Assembly (NCBI GenBank): GCA_965267335.1
Contig: OZ253953.1
Location: 992,001-1,056,000, forward strand
Length of the DNA: 64,000 bases
Direction of reading: 5' to 3'
Source: G965267335 sp965267335
GTDB taxonomy: Bacteria > Bacteroidota > Bacteroidia > Cytophagales > JAAEPT01
The position numbers and the translations under genes are program-made. This document shows positions 34,834 through 44,315 of the stretch, piece by piece. The notes beneath the pieces were generated by a model. The model did no database searches and was not told the origin of the DNA. It saw only the letters and a program-made list of their open reading frames with translations. Positions within the stretch are counted from its first letter, which is position 1; each line of letters opens with the position of its first letter.

Positions 34834-35601
34834 ATGTACGATAACTATTCACTGAATCAGATTCCAAAGAGAGAACAGAAGCCCAGGGAGTCAGGCTACA
34901 CTATGGTCATGGACAAGGGAATGAGTCTACGAGAGGTTGAGGACTTCCTCGAAGTATCTGGAGAGTATGTTGATATTGTAAAGCTTGGATGGGCAACATC
35001 CTTTGTAACTCCTAATCTTCGGGAGAAGCTCAAAATATATGCTGATGCAGGTATTCCCACCTATTTTGGTGGAACACTGTTTGAAGCTTTTCTCATCAGA
35101 GACCAATTTGAAGATTACCTGAGAGTTCTTGAAGATTATGACATGAAGTTCGCGGAAGTTTCTGATGGGTCGATATCTCTGGAACATGGAGAAAAATGTG
35201 AATATATTTCCAAATTATCACAGCATGTTACGGTTCTTTCAGAAGTAGGCTCAAAAGATGCGGATAAAATCATTCCTCCTTATAAATGGATTGAACTGAT
35301 GCAGGCAGAGTTGGATGCCGGTTCTTGGAAGGTTATCGGAGAAGCTCGTGAAGGTGGTAATGTAGGACTGTTCCGATCTGGAGGTGAGGTAAGGTCTGGT
35401 CTGGTTCAGGAAATTCTTACGAAAATACCGTTCGAAAAAATTATTTGGGAAGCACCCCAAAAAGATCAGCAAGTTTGGTTCATCAAGCTTTGTGGTACCA
35501 ATGTCAACCTTGGCAATATTGCACCCAAGGAATTGATTCCTTTGGAAACGATTCGCATCGGGCTGAGAAGTGATACCTTCGATTTCTTTTTAGATAAATA
35601 A
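34834..35601 (+). CDS. comA: Phosphosulfolactate synthase (ComA family)
   Basis: The 255-residue TIM-barrel protein matches the ComA family: GYTMVMDKGMS, VDIVKLGWATSF, GIPTYFGGTLFEAF, AEVSDGSISL, VLSEVGSKDA and WKVIGEAREGGNVGLF. ComA joins sulfite and phosphoenolpyruvate to 2-phospho-3-sulfolactate. It starts coenzyme M synthesis in archaea and leads to sulfolactate in some bacteria. Bacteroidota do not make coenzyme M, so here the product may feed sulfolactate or cysteate for sulfonolipids (capnoids); that is inference. No sulfolactate dehydrogenase or phosphatase lies next to it. It abuts the TPR gene. Confidence 0.88.
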   Translation: MYDNYSLNQIPKREQKPRESGYTMVMDKGMSLREVEDFLEVSGEYVDIVKLGWATSFVTPNLREKLKIYADAGIPTYFGGTLFEAFLIRDQFEDYLRVLEDYDMKFAEVSDGSISLEHGEKCEYISKLSQHVTVLSEVGSKDADKIIPPYKWIELMQAELDAGSWKVIGEAREGGNVGLFRSGGEVRSGLVQEILTKIPFEKIIWEAPQKDQQVWFIKLCGTNVNLGNIAPKELIPLETIRIGLRSDTFDFFLDK

Positions 35602-35608
35602 GTAGGTA

Positions 35609-36541
35609 ATGAACGCCATTTTGTTGTTTCTCAAAGGGGTAGCGATGGGAGCTGCCAATGTCATACCTGGTGTTTCCGGGGGAACAATTGCCCTTGTAAC
35701 TGGAATATACGAGGAGTTTATTAACTCTCTCAAATCCTTTGATTTCAAGGCAATCAAGCTATTCTTTTCCGGCAAGTTTGGCAAATTCGCTGAACACGTA
35801 AATCTAAGGTTTCTCGTTATCCTGTTTGTTGGTATTGGAGTCAGTATTGTCAGTCTTGCCAGGTTACTCGACTTTTTGCGTGAGAAGAATGAATTTCTGC
35901 TGTTGTCCTTCTTTTTTGGGCTGATTTTAGCCACTATTTACTATGTCGGCAAGTATATTAAAAAATGGAGTGCTTCCAGTATTGCTGCTCTCATCATTGG
36001 GGTAGCTATTGCTGCCGGATTAGCATTTCTGAAACCAGCCAATGAAAATGCAGCATCATGGTATCTGTTTGTGTGTGGTATAGTAGCAATTGCGAGTATG
36101 ATACTGCCTGGTTTATCAGGCTCGTACGTATTAATTATTATGGGAAATTATCAGTTAATCATGATGAAGGCAGCCGGAAACCCTGTTGAACATTGGAAAA
36201 TATTATTACCCGTTGCTTTAGGTGCTGTTATCGGTTTTCTTGTACTATCTCATGGTATTGCATATGTATTGAAGAAATTTCATGATCAAACGATGGGGCT
36301 TTTAACGGGTTTTATTGTTGGTTCACTGTTGGTGATTTGGCCTTGGAAGGTTTCAGATCCTGCAACACAGATTGTTGGGCGTGATGGAGAACTTAAGGAT
36401 GTTTCTTATTTATGGCACGGACCTGACTTTAGTAACAACGATACCTATTATGCTCTGGCTTTGATTTTAGCTGGTGTCCTTCTCGTATGGGGTATCGAAA
36501 AGATTGGCAGCCGGTACACTACAAAGGAAGCTGCTGAATGA
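35609..36541 (+). CDS. DUF368 / PopT-type polyprenyl-phosphate transporter
   Basis: The 310-residue membrane protein has the DUF368 signature near its N-terminus (GAANVIPGVSGGTIALVTGI) and a second copy (SMILPGLSGSYVLIIMGNY, about 165), with roughly eight to ten membrane segments in a two-fold repeat. DUF368 proteins (PopT) are known to return undecaprenyl phosphate to the inner face of the membrane, so the lipid carrier of peptidoglycan and polysaccharide synthesis can be reused. It starts 7 bp after comA and overlaps aroE by 4 bp. Its position 2.3 kb beyond the exopolysaccharide genes fits that demand. Confidence 0.88.
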   Translation: MNAILLFLKGVAMGAANVIPGVSGGTIALVTGIYEEFINSLKSFDFKAIKLFFSGKFGKFAEHVNLRFLVILFVGIGVSIVSLARLLDFLREKNEFLLLSFFFGLILATIYYVGKYIKKWSASSIAALIIGVAIAAGLAFLKPANENAASWYLFVCGIVAIASMILPGLSGSYVLIIMGNYQLIMMKAAGNPVEHWKILLPVALGAVIGFLVLSHGIAYVLKKFHDQTMGLLTGFIVGSLLVIWPWKVSDPATQIVGRDGELKDVSYLWHGPDFSNNDTYYALALILAGVLLVWGIEKIGSRYTTKEAAE

Positions 36542-37278
36542 AAAGATACGGACTCATCGGATTTCCGTTATCACATTCTTTTTCCAAAAAGTATTTCACG
36601 GAGAAGTTTGAGAAAGAGGGTATTCACGGATGTGTTTATGAAAACTATGAGCTCTCCAAGATCGATCACTTCCCTAAATTAATCGAGTCCAATCCGGACC
36701 TATTGGGATTAAATGTGACCATTCCTCATAAGCAGTCAATTATGCCATATTTGGATAGATTGGATCCTGCTGCAGAAAAAATTGGTGCTGTCAATGTGAT
36801 TAAGTTCGAAAAGGATGGAACACTTACCGGACATAATTCCGATTACGTAGGATTTAAGAACTCACTGCTCAAATTATTGCCTAAGGAGGTGAAGGGATTA
36901 AAAGCCTTGGTATTTGGTACAGGTGGTGCCAGTAAAGCAGTTGTCGTGGCATTGGAGGATATAGGCATTGAATACACTAAAGTTTCAAGAACTAAAACTG
37001 ACGGTGTGATTACCTATGATGAAATTACTCCGGAATTTGTCCTTTCCAATCAGGTTCTCATCAATACCTCTCCGTTGGGAATGTCTCCCAACACAGATAC
37101 TTGTCCGGATATACCATATGAGGCTTTGACCAATGAACATTATCTTTATGATTTGGTATACAATCCATTAGAAACCCTTTTCATGAAAAAAGGTAAGGAT
37201 GCCGGGGCTAAGGTTTCTAATGGCTTGGAGATGCTACATTTGCAAGCTGAAAGAGCTTGGGAAATCTGGAACTCTTAG
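36538..37278 (+). CDS. aroE: Shikimate dehydrogenase
   Basis: The 246-residue enzyme reduces 3-dehydroshikimate with NADPH in aromatic amino-acid synthesis. Motifs seen are PLSHSFSKKYF (shikimate binding), LNVTIPHKQS (catalytic lysine), GHNSDYVGF (Asp partner), FGTGGASKAV (dinucleotide loop) and NGLEMLHLQAERAWE at the end. It is somewhat shorter than the E. coli enzyme, as is usual in this phylum. The start overlaps the DUF368 gene (ATGA). It converges with the alkD-like gene with a 6-bp gap. Confidence 0.94.
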   Translation: MKRYGLIGFPLSHSFSKKYFTEKFEKEGIHGCVYENYELSKIDHFPKLIESNPDLLGLNVTIPHKQSIMPYLDRLDPAAEKIGAVNVIKFEKDGTLTGHNSDYVGFKNSLLKLLPKEVKGLKALVFGTGGASKAVVVALEDIGIEYTKVSRTKTDGVITYDEITPEFVLSNQVLINTSPLGMSPNTDTCPDIPYEALTNEHYLYDLVYNPLETLFMKKGKDAGAKVSNGLEMLHLQAERAWEIWNS

Positions 37279-37284
37279 TTAGCC

Positions 37285-37968
37285 CTAATTCTTCTTTTCT
37301 AAGCGACTAATGATTTTTGCAGACTGTAATTCACGCAAAGCATCCGAGGCTATCCATTTTGAGCTGCTATGATTCTGATTTTGGATTTCCAGGGCACATT
37401 GGATGGCAAGTTTATTTAATTTCAGGCTTCTTTTACCAATCCCTCTTAAGGCCCAATTCACTGCCTTTTTAACAAAATTCCTGTCATCAAAAGCATAAGT
37501 CTGAATTAATGTAAAGAAAGGATGAAAGGCATCATCCGGGGCCTTCTTGGCATGAATGGCAAGTGCAGCCATTTGTGAGAAACCTGCCCTCCTTTCGAAC
37601 TCAGGTTCCCGTGTTACCCACTCCTCCGCTAATGCAAATGCATTAGGTAACTTACAAAAGATATTGATACAGGCCTGATCTACTAAATCCCATGAATAAC
37701 TAGATGTTATTATACTTTCAATTCTGATGTCGTCAACTTGCTTCGGATCATCTAAGAATAAGGATAGGAGCTTAGCTTCATGAATGTTGGTTTGCCATAG
37801 TTCAATTGCCAGCTTGTGATCAGGTTTGTGTTTTTTAGCGATTTTTTTGAGGTCTGGAGTTCTGATGCCATAGGCCTCAGTAGTTTCAATCTTATAATAA
37901 TCTAGTTTTTTGGTGTATTCCGGGTTTTTTAAAGCACCCAATTCCTCCAGAACTTCTTTGACTTTCAT
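37285..37968 (-). CDS. DNA alkylation repair protein (AlkD-like)
   Basis: The 227-residue all-helical protein is built of HEAT-like repeats as in AlkD/AlkC glycosylases. Examples are YGIRTPDLKKIAKKHK near residue 35, SYSWDLVDQAC near 90, WVTREPEFERRAGF and DRNFVKKAVNWALRGIGKR near 180. The Trp-Asp pair in SSYSWDLVD and the following Arg/Lys-rich face match the AlkD DNA-lesion pocket. AlkD removes N3- and N7-alkyl purines. It stands divergent to uvrB (62 bp apart), a second repair gene. Confidence 0.88.
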   Translation of the reverse strand: MKVKEVLEELGALKNPEYTKKLDYYKIETTEAYGIRTPDLKKIAKKHKPDHKLAIELWQTNIHEAKLLSLFLDDPKQVDDIRIESIITSSYSWDLVDQACINIFCKLPNAFALAEEWVTREPEFERRAGFSQMAALAIHAKKAPDDAFHPFFTLIQTYAFDDRNFVKKAVNWALRGIGKRSLKLNKLAIQCALEIQNQNHSSSKWIASDALRELQSAKIISRLEKKN

Positions 37969-38030
37969 ATTGTTGAATTTCAGGAAAAGAGAACTAACAA
38001 TCCACTGATAAATCGACTATATTCACTTTT

Positions 38031-40055
38031 ATGAATTTTAAGCTACAGGCTCCATATCAACCGACCGGTGATCAACCAAAAGCCATTGAAGAGTTGGCAA
38101 ATCAAGTGGAACAAGGTGAAAAATTTCAGAATCTATTGGGTGTCACGGGTTCAGGCAAGACATTTACTATTGCCAATTTGATCGAAAAGGTGAATAGACC
38201 AACTCTGATTTTGAGTCACAATAAGACCTTGGCAGCCCAGTTATACGGTGAGTTTAAGCAGTTTTTTCCGGAAAATGCAGTTGAGTATTTTATATCGTAC
38301 TACGATTATTATCAACCTGAAGCATTTTTACCTGCCACAGGGTTGTATATAGAGAAAGACCTTTCGGTTAATGAGGAGATCGAAAAATTAAGACTGGCTG
38401 CTACATCATCACTAATGAGTGGTCGTAGGGATATCATAGTAGTAGCTTCAGTTTCTTGCATATACGGTATTGGTAATCCAGTTGAGTTTAAGAAGAATGT
38501 AGTCAATGTAAAAGTGGGTGATTCAGTCCCCAGAAATCAGTTTTTGTATTTGCTGATAGAGATTCTGTACGCACGAACGGAAGCAGAGTTTAAACGGGGA
38601 ACTTTCCGGGTCAAAGGAGATACAGTCGATATTTTTCCGGCATATGCTGACTTTGCCTTTAGAATAATGTTCTGGGGAGATGATGTAGAAACGATTCAAA
38701 GGATCGATCCCACAACCGGAAAGAAGTTAGGAGAGGAGGAATTCATAACTGTATATCCGGCTAATTTATTTGTAACAGGAAAGGATCAACTCCAGGTCTG
38801 TATTAAAGAAATACAGGATGATCTTGTCAAGCAGATGGCGGCCTTTGAGAAAGAAGGAAAGTTTGCAGAAGCCAAAAGGCTCCAGGAAAGGACAGAGTTT
38901 GATATTGAGATGATGCGGGAACTAGGTTATTGTTCAGGCATTGAAAACTACTCCCGATATTTCGACAGGAGAAGTGCGGGACAGAGACCCTTCTGTTTAA
39001 TAGACTACTTTCCGGATGATTTTCTGATGGTGGTTGATGAGAGTCACGTCACAATACCTCAAATAAGGGCTATGTGGGGTGGTGACAGGTCAAGAAAGGT
39101 TAACCTTGTTGACTACGGATTCAGACTTCCTGCAGCCCTTGATAATCGACCCCTTACATTTCAGGAGTTTGAGGGAATGATTAATCAAATGATCTTTGTG
39201 AGCGCTACACCAGGAGAATTTGAATTGATGCAGACAGATGGTGTCGTTGTTGAGCAAATAATCAGGCCAACAGGTCTCCTGGACCCTGAAATTGAAGTAA
39301 GGCCAACCGTCAATCAAATAGATGACCTGCTAGAAGAAATAGACAAGAGGATTCAAAGCGATGAAAGGGTACTGATCACAACGCTGACTAAGCGGATGGC
39401 CGAAGAGCTGAGCCGCTACCTTGATGACCTGAATATTAAATCTAAATACATTCATTCCGAAGTAAATGTTCTTGACAGAGTAGAAATTCTCCGTGAGCTC
39501 AGATTAGGCGTTTTTGATGTACTTGTAGGAGTAAATTTACTACGGGAAGGTCTCGATTTACCAGAGGTATCTTTGGTGGTAATCTTTGATGCCGACAAGG
39601 AAGGCTTTTTGAGAAATGAAAGATCGATGATTCAAACCATAGGCCGGGCGGCAAGAAATGAAAAGGGGAAGGTCATCATGTATGCAGACAAAATGACGGG
39701 GTCAATGCAAAAAGCCATTGACGAAACGAACCGAAGAAGAGCAATACAAATAGCTTACAACGAAAAACACAATATCACACCGACCAGTGTAATAAAGAGT
39801 AAAGAAGCAATTCTTGGACAGACCAAAGTTGCGGATTCCAGAAAGGCTCCAAAGGAGTATGTGTTACCGGATGAAAAACCAAGTTTAGCAGCAGATCCTG
39901 TAGTTGGTTATATGAATGCTGAGGAGCTTACTAAGCTTGCAGAGAAGACGAAGAAAGAAATGGAAAAGGCTGCAAAGGACCTTGATTTTATGAAGGCGGC
40001 ACAGTTACGGGACGAATATTTTGATCTGGTAAAGCTGCTCAATGAAAAATCATAA
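38031..40055 (+). CDS. uvrB: Excinuclease ABC subunit UvrB
   Basis: The 674-residue protein is complete. Walker A GVTGSGKTF (about 38-46), the beta-hairpin SYYDYYQPEAFLPATG that probes DNA damage, the DESH helicase box (VVDESHVTIPQIRAM), helicase motif VI QTIGRAARN, and a C-terminal UVR domain (KEMEKAAKDLDFMKAAQLRD) are all seen. It receives damaged DNA from UvrA and then recruits UvrC for incision. The gene stands alone apart from a small outer-membrane protein 90 bp downstream. Confidence 0.97.
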   Translation: MNFKLQAPYQPTGDQPKAIEELANQVEQGEKFQNLLGVTGSGKTFTIANLIEKVNRPTLILSHNKTLAAQLYGEFKQFFPENAVEYFISYYDYYQPEAFLPATGLYIEKDLSVNEEIEKLRLAATSSLMSGRRDIIVVASVSCIYGIGNPVEFKKNVVNVKVGDSVPRNQFLYLLIEILYARTEAEFKRGTFRVKGDTVDIFPAYADFAFRIMFWGDDVETIQRIDPTTGKKLGEEEFITVYPANLFVTGKDQLQVCIKEIQDDLVKQMAAFEKEGKFAEAKRLQERTEFDIEMMRELGYCSGIENYSRYFDRRSAGQRPFCLIDYFPDDFLMVVDESHVTIPQIRAMWGGDRSRKVNLVDYGFRLPAALDNRPLTFQEFEGMINQMIFVSATPGEFELMQTDGVVVEQIIRPTGLLDPEIEVRPTVNQIDDLLEEIDKRIQSDERVLITTLTKRMAEELSRYLDDLNIKSKYIHSEVNVLDRVEILRELRLGVFDVLVGVNLLREGLDLPEVSLVVIFDADKEGFLRNERSMIQTIGRAARNEKGKVIMYADKMTGSMQKAIDETNRRRAIQIAYNEKHNITPTSVIKSKEAILGQTKVADSRKAPKEYVLPDEKPSLAADPVVGYMNAEELTKLAEKTKKEMEKAAKDLDFMKAAQLRDEYFDLVKLLNEKS

Positions 40056-40145
40056 GGGTGTAATATTTGTTGTCTTTTGACAATAAATAGAAATAATAGG
40101 ATTATATTAAGACCAGAGCGAAAATTTAACCTTTATTTAAATCCT

Positions 40146-40622
40146 ATGAAATTACTTAAACTATCTGTACTGGCACTTATTATGTTGGCCACTACATCGA
40201 CTGAATTATTTGCTCAAGCGAGTGAAGGAAATGTACTGATTAACGCGTATTCAGGAGGCCTTGTCAGAAAATCAACGAACAATACTACTGAAGCTACAAC
40301 AGTGGATTTTCTTTTGGGACTGGAAACCAATTTTTTTATTGAAGACCAATTCTCCTTTACAATAGGGTATGATCACTATTTTATTAACGGTGGCGGGAAT
40401 ACTCCTTCCATTGGTATTGGTTCCCGAATTTATCCTACGGAGTACTTCTTCTTAAGGTATAAAACAAATTTAAATACCAGCTTTAATGGAGTGAATGATT
40501 TTATGCTGGGAGGAGGATATGATTTTTACATGAATGATTCCTTTTTTACAGAAGTCAATTTAGATTACCACTTAATAAACAGAGGATTTGGAGTAAGATT
40601 CGGAATCGGACTTCTACTCTAA
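40146..40622 (+). CDS. Small outer-membrane beta-barrel protein
   Basis: The start is at the ATG at 40146 (MKLLKLSVLALIMLATTS), which gives a signal peptide cleaved near LFAQA. An upstream ATG at 40077 adds 23 residues that disrupt it. The mature part of about 135 residues alternates polar and hydrophobic residues, has Gly and Tyr turns (LLGLETNFFIEDQFSFTIGY), and ends with an aromatic-poor strand (GVRFGIGLLL). It fits a barrel of about eight strands of the OmpW/OmpX type. Function unknown. A bidirectional terminator follows. Confidence 0.72.
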   Translation: MKLLKLSVLALIMLATTSTELFAQASEGNVLINAYSGGLVRKSTNNTTEATTVDFLLGLETNFFIEDQFSFTIGYDHYFINGGGNTPSIGIGSRIYPTEYFFLRYKTNLNTSFNGVNDFMLGGGYDFYMNDSFFTEVNLDYHLINRGFGVRFGIGLLL

Positions 40623-40643
40623 TTCTGAGAAAGTATTCATAAT

Positions 40644-40673
40644 AAAAAAAGGGGACCTAGGTCCCCTTTTTTT
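40644..40673. terminator. Bidirectional intrinsic terminator
   Basis: The self-complementary core GGGGACCTAGGTCCCC (40651-40666) is preceded by seven A and followed by seven T residues, so it ends transcription in both directions. It serves the outer-membrane gene (plus) and secDF (minus). Confidence 0.9.
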
Positions 40674-40686
40674 GTAAATAACTTGA

Positions 40687-43600
40687 TTAAACCGTCTCCG
40701 GTTCCGGTTGTTTTTTCTCTTCAAATAGTTGCTTGCCATCCTTACCTGCATTGGTAGTGTCCAATACGATAGGGGTAGCGATGAATATAGAAGAGTAGGT
40801 ACCCACCAATACACCAATGAATAGTGCGAATGAGAAACCTCTTAAAGCCTCTCCACCGAATATCAGTAGTACAGCAACTACTAACATGGTAGTTAGTGAG
40901 GTCATTAAGGTACGGCTCATTGTACTGTTGATAGAGTTATTAAGTGTTTGCGCGAGCCCGGTTTTAGGGTTCAGTCGCAGAAATTCCCTGACTCTATCAA
41001 AAACAACCACCGTATCGTTAATTGAGTAACCAATGATTGTAAGTACAGCGGCTACGAATACCTCATCAAGCTCATAAGTAATACCCATGACACCTACAAT
41101 GGCGAACATAGCAAGTACGAACATTACATCATGGAAGAGTGCGAAGATTGCACCAACACTAAACTGCCACTTGTTGAATCGTATGAGTATATAAAAGAAG
41201 ATCGCTATCAAGGCATAAATCATAGACCATAAGGCCGTAATCCTAATCTCATATGCCATGGTAGGCGCTGTTGATGAGCTTTGCTCTATAATAGGGTTAG
41301 CATCATCATATGTTTTCTTTAAGGCTGTATTCAGCTTTTTAGTAATGATAGCATCTATTTCTTCGGTGCTCATATCAGCATCGGCCATATAACTAGTAGT
41401 TAATCTGACCCGGTCATTACCATCAAAAGTTTTTACGATCATACTCGCACCTTCAAACTCATCGATCAGGTTTGACTTAACTTCTGAAGCGGCCACATCC
41501 TTGTTGAATTTAATTACATAAGAGCGACCTCCAGTAAACTCAACTCCCAGGTTGAGTCCAGATGTGGAGATGATAGAAATTCCTGCTATGATAACGGCCA
41601 AAGAGAAAAGGTATGCTTTCTTTCTATGCTTGATGATTCCAAAATTAGCGTTCTGGAAAAGCTTCTTAGAAATTACCGTAGTAAATGAAATTTTTGGTTT
41701 GTCCCTGTTCTTTATCATTGCCTCGACAAAGAGCCTGGTGATATATACAGACGAAAAGAATGAACAACAAATACCAATAATCAACGTGATTCCGAAACCT
41801 TTTACAAGGCCCGTACCAGCAGATGCAAGTAATACGGCTGTTATAAGAGTTGTAACGTTGGAATCGACAATCGTCCAGAATGCTTTCTGGTAACCGATGG
41901 CAACAGCATTGTTCATTTGTTTTCCTAGTCGCAGTTCTTCCCGGATTCTTTCAAAAATCAGTACGTTGGCGTCAATTGCCATACCAATTGTTAGTACAAT
42001 ACCCGCAATACCTGGGAGTGTTAAGGTAGCTCCAAGATCAGGAACTGAAAGTACTCCAAGAATGAACAGGATATTGAAGAAAAGAGCTAGGTTGGCAACC
42101 AGACCACCCTTGTTATAATAAGCGATCATAAACACGATCACTAGTCCAAGTCCACAAAGTAAGCTCATCAGACCTCTGTCAATAGCCTCTTTACCAAGAG
42201 TTGGTCCTACGAATACCATTTGCTCTATCTCCGTTGGAGCAGGTAACTCACCAGCTCTTAAGATATTAGCCAGGTCTTTTGCCTCTTTGGTACTGAAATT
42301 ACCGGTGATTTGTGAGCGTCCTCCGGTGATTTCATTTTGTACTACGGGTGCAGAATAAACCTTGTCATCCAGAATGACTGCAATTCTCTGTTTTTGATTC
42401 TCGCGAGTTATTTCAGCCCAATCAGCAGCACCTTTTGGCTTCATAGCCATATCTACGGCAGCATTTCCTCGCTCATCGTAACCCTGACTGGCATCTTTTA
42501 TAGCATCTCCTGTCAAGGCCGGTGGGTAACCAGGTCCCCTCTTTACAAAATAGAATCTGTTCTGAGTATTCTTATCAACTTTGCCATCTGAGTTTCTTCC
42601 TCTGTCCCAAAGGATAGTCATGTTTTTCGGCATCAGTTTTTTTACCGCAGTTCTTTGAAAGAAAGCAATCAGCGAATCTTTGTTGTAGGCATAGAAGTTT
42701 CCATCTTGTTGACTTTGATAGAAATAAGGGTTGATCGTTCTGCGTTCCTGATTGGCCACGTTTTCTTCTTTGTCTTTCTCATCCTCTTGGTCATCAACAA
42801 AAAGTTGATCTGAGGAGGTACTGGTATCTTCGTCTACAGACGCGGTGGTGTCTTCTGGGTTTTCAAGGTCAACCAGGTTGGTCTGGTCTTCCGGATCACC
42901 GAATAGCTCTTGCTCTTCAACACCCGTTGAGTCCTCTTCTACTTTTGAATCTGTGCTTGAACTTTTTCTTTCTTCTTTCATATAGTTGGTCAGGTCCCTA
43001 AGGAATCGGTCATATTCCGAATCATATCCTCGTTCCCAAACCTCGCAAAACTGAAGTTGTGCAACCGATTGTATCTTCCTTTTGATACTTTCTTCTTCAT
43101 CAGCTCCAGGTACTTCTACTTCTATTCTGCCGGCACTGTAGTTTGCTGTGATGATAGGTTGGGTGGTTCCAAATTCATCAACCCTGTTTCTTAGGATTTC
43201 AACAGCCCTGTCTAGTCCGCTTTCCAGTTCCGTGTCAATATAATCTATGATGTCTTCAAACTTGGTTTGTGCATCGAATTCATTACTTGCATCAGGCCCA
43301 AGGAAATATTTCAATAAATCTTCTTTTTCGTTTCCAAGGTCTGTCCAGGTTTCACTAAACACGGTACTGAACGTACGGTTGTCAGTTCTTTTTCTCTTTC
43401 GGGTTTCCTGTAAAGCCTTTTTGAACTCTGGCTTGGAACTTCCCGGAGCCAGTTTTTCTATCATATCTACAGCTGAAACAACAAGCGTCACATGAACACC
43501 ACCTTGCAAATCAAGTCCAAGGTTCAGGGAATATTCGTTGATTTCATTGTAATTGAATCCAAGGTGAGTCGCAGTAGAGTCAAACTCGGCTTGCTTAACT

Positions 43601-43806
43601 CTTCTTAGTCTTTTTCTAAGTGCTGCTTGCTGAATTGAAGTTTCATAGAGTTTTGGATTCTTACTAATGGAGTCTTTGGCACCTTGCTCAACGTATTCGT
43701 TGATTTCGGTTTCAAGCCCCATTTTTTTCCAGGAAAACGATAGATAAAACAGGCATATGCCTGTAATAAGTACGGTTAGGAATAAAATTGCTCCTTTATT
43801 TCTCAT
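40687..43806 (-). CDS. secDF: SecDF fusion protein, Sec translocon accessory subunit
   Basis: The 1039-residue single-chain SecD+SecF is usual for Bacteroidota. The SecD part has an N-terminal membrane helix, the large P1 periplasmic domain (DLQGGVHVTL, then GRIEVEVPGADEEE) and six further helices, the first after FVGPTLGKEAIDRG. The SecF part begins at about residue 700, with LGVEFTGGRSYVIKF and TIIGYSINDTVVVFDRVRE. It uses the proton gradient to pull proteins through the Sec channel, which matters for the many T9SS cargoes. An acidic, Ser/Thr-rich insert of about 70 residues lies within P1 (42755-42965). Confidence 0.96.
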   Translation of the reverse strand: MRNKGAILFLTVLITGICLFYLSFSWKKMGLETEINEYVEQGAKDSISKNPKLYETSIQQAALRKRLRRVKQAEFDSTATHLGFNYNEINEYSLNLGLDLQGGVHVTLVVSAVDMIEKLAPGSSKPEFKKALQETRKRKRTDNRTFSTVFSETWTDLGNEKEDLLKYFLGPDASNEFDAQTKFEDIIDYIDTELESGLDRAVEILRNRVDEFGTTQPIITANYSAGRIEVEVPGADEEESIKRKIQSVAQLQFCEVWERGYDSEYDRFLRDLTNYMKEERKSSSTDSKVEEDSTGVEEQELFGDPEDQTNLVDLENPEDTTASVDEDTSTSSDQLFVDDQEDEKDKEENVANQERRTINPYFYQSQQDGNFYAYNKDSLIAFFQRTAVKKLMPKNMTILWDRGRNSDGKVDKNTQNRFYFVKRGPGYPPALTGDAIKDASQGYDERGNAAVDMAMKPKGAADWAEITRENQKQRIAVILDDKVYSAPVVQNEITGGRSQITGNFSTKEAKDLANILRAGELPAPTEIEQMVFVGPTLGKEAIDRGLMSLLCGLGLVIVFMIAYYNKGGLVANLALFFNILFILGVLSVPDLGATLTLPGIAGIVLTIGMAIDANVLIFERIREELRLGKQMNNAVAIGYQKAFWTIVDSNVTTLITAVLLASAGTGLVKGFGITLIIGICCSFFSSVYITRLFVEAMIKNRDKPKISFTTVISKKLFQNANFGIIKHRKKAYLFSLAVIIAGISIISTSGLNLGVEFTGGRSYVIKFNKDVAASEVKSNLIDEFEGASMIVKTFDGNDRVRLTTSYMADADMSTEEIDAIITKKLNTALKKTYDDANPIIEQSSSTAPTMAYEIRITALWSMIYALIAIFFYILIRFNKWQFSVGAIFALFHDVMFVLAMFAIVGVMGITYELDEVFVAAVLTIIGYSINDTVVVFDRVREFLRLNPKTGLAQTLNNSINSTMSRTLMTSLTTMLVVAVLLIFGGEALRGFSFALFIGVLVGTYSSIFIATPIVLDTTNAGKDGKQLFEEKKQPEPETV

Positions 43807-43910
43807 TTTTATAATTGTTAAATAGTGTGTTTCGAAAATTAAATAATTGATTGGTCACAATACATCTACATCATGATGAGAGGCATTATTCCAGAAAATC
43901 GAAATGTATT

Positions 43911-44273
43911 CTATGGGGCGTTAACCCTGATTGTTGAAGAAAATAGATTGGAATAGTAGGAATTGAGGAGTTGAAAACCGGAATATTCGAAGTACTCTTC
44001 TTCGAGTATTACGAAAAGGTTGATTTCCTCAATAACATAAGAGTCCTTTTGCACATCTACAGAAGTAGTGATAACGGCAGGTTGCTTAACAGCTTTTACA
44101 ATTTGTTGGCCGTCAGTCTCATCAGAATTATCTGTTGATGTAGCATCCTTTGACTTGTGTATATCACTACACTTTTCAAATGCATTAATAGCATTAGCTG
44201 GTGCTGAATTGAAAATGATCAGCAGCAGAAAAATAACACTAAATACTCTGTATGTTCTTTGTTTCTTATCCAA
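43911..44273 (-). CDS. Hypothetical exported protein
   Basis: The 120-residue protein has a signal peptide (VFSVIFLLLIIFNSAPANA) and an acidic mature region with Ser/Thr/Asp-rich spacer and no recognisable domain. It has a single cysteine. It lies 42 bp downstream of the KtrA-like gene on the same strand and could be co-transcribed with it, and 104 bp before the secDF start. Conservation could not be checked, so this remains a weak call. Confidence 0.5.
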   Translation of the reverse strand: MDKKQRTYRVFSVIFLLLIIFNSAPANAINAFEKCSDIHKSKDATSTDNSDETDGQQIVKAVKQPAVITTSVDVQKDSYVIEEINLFVILEEEYFEYSGFQLLNSYYSNLFSSTIRVNAP

Positions 44274-44315
44274 AGCGGATGCAATAATAACTAATTTGAG
44301 CAGGAATGTATATAC

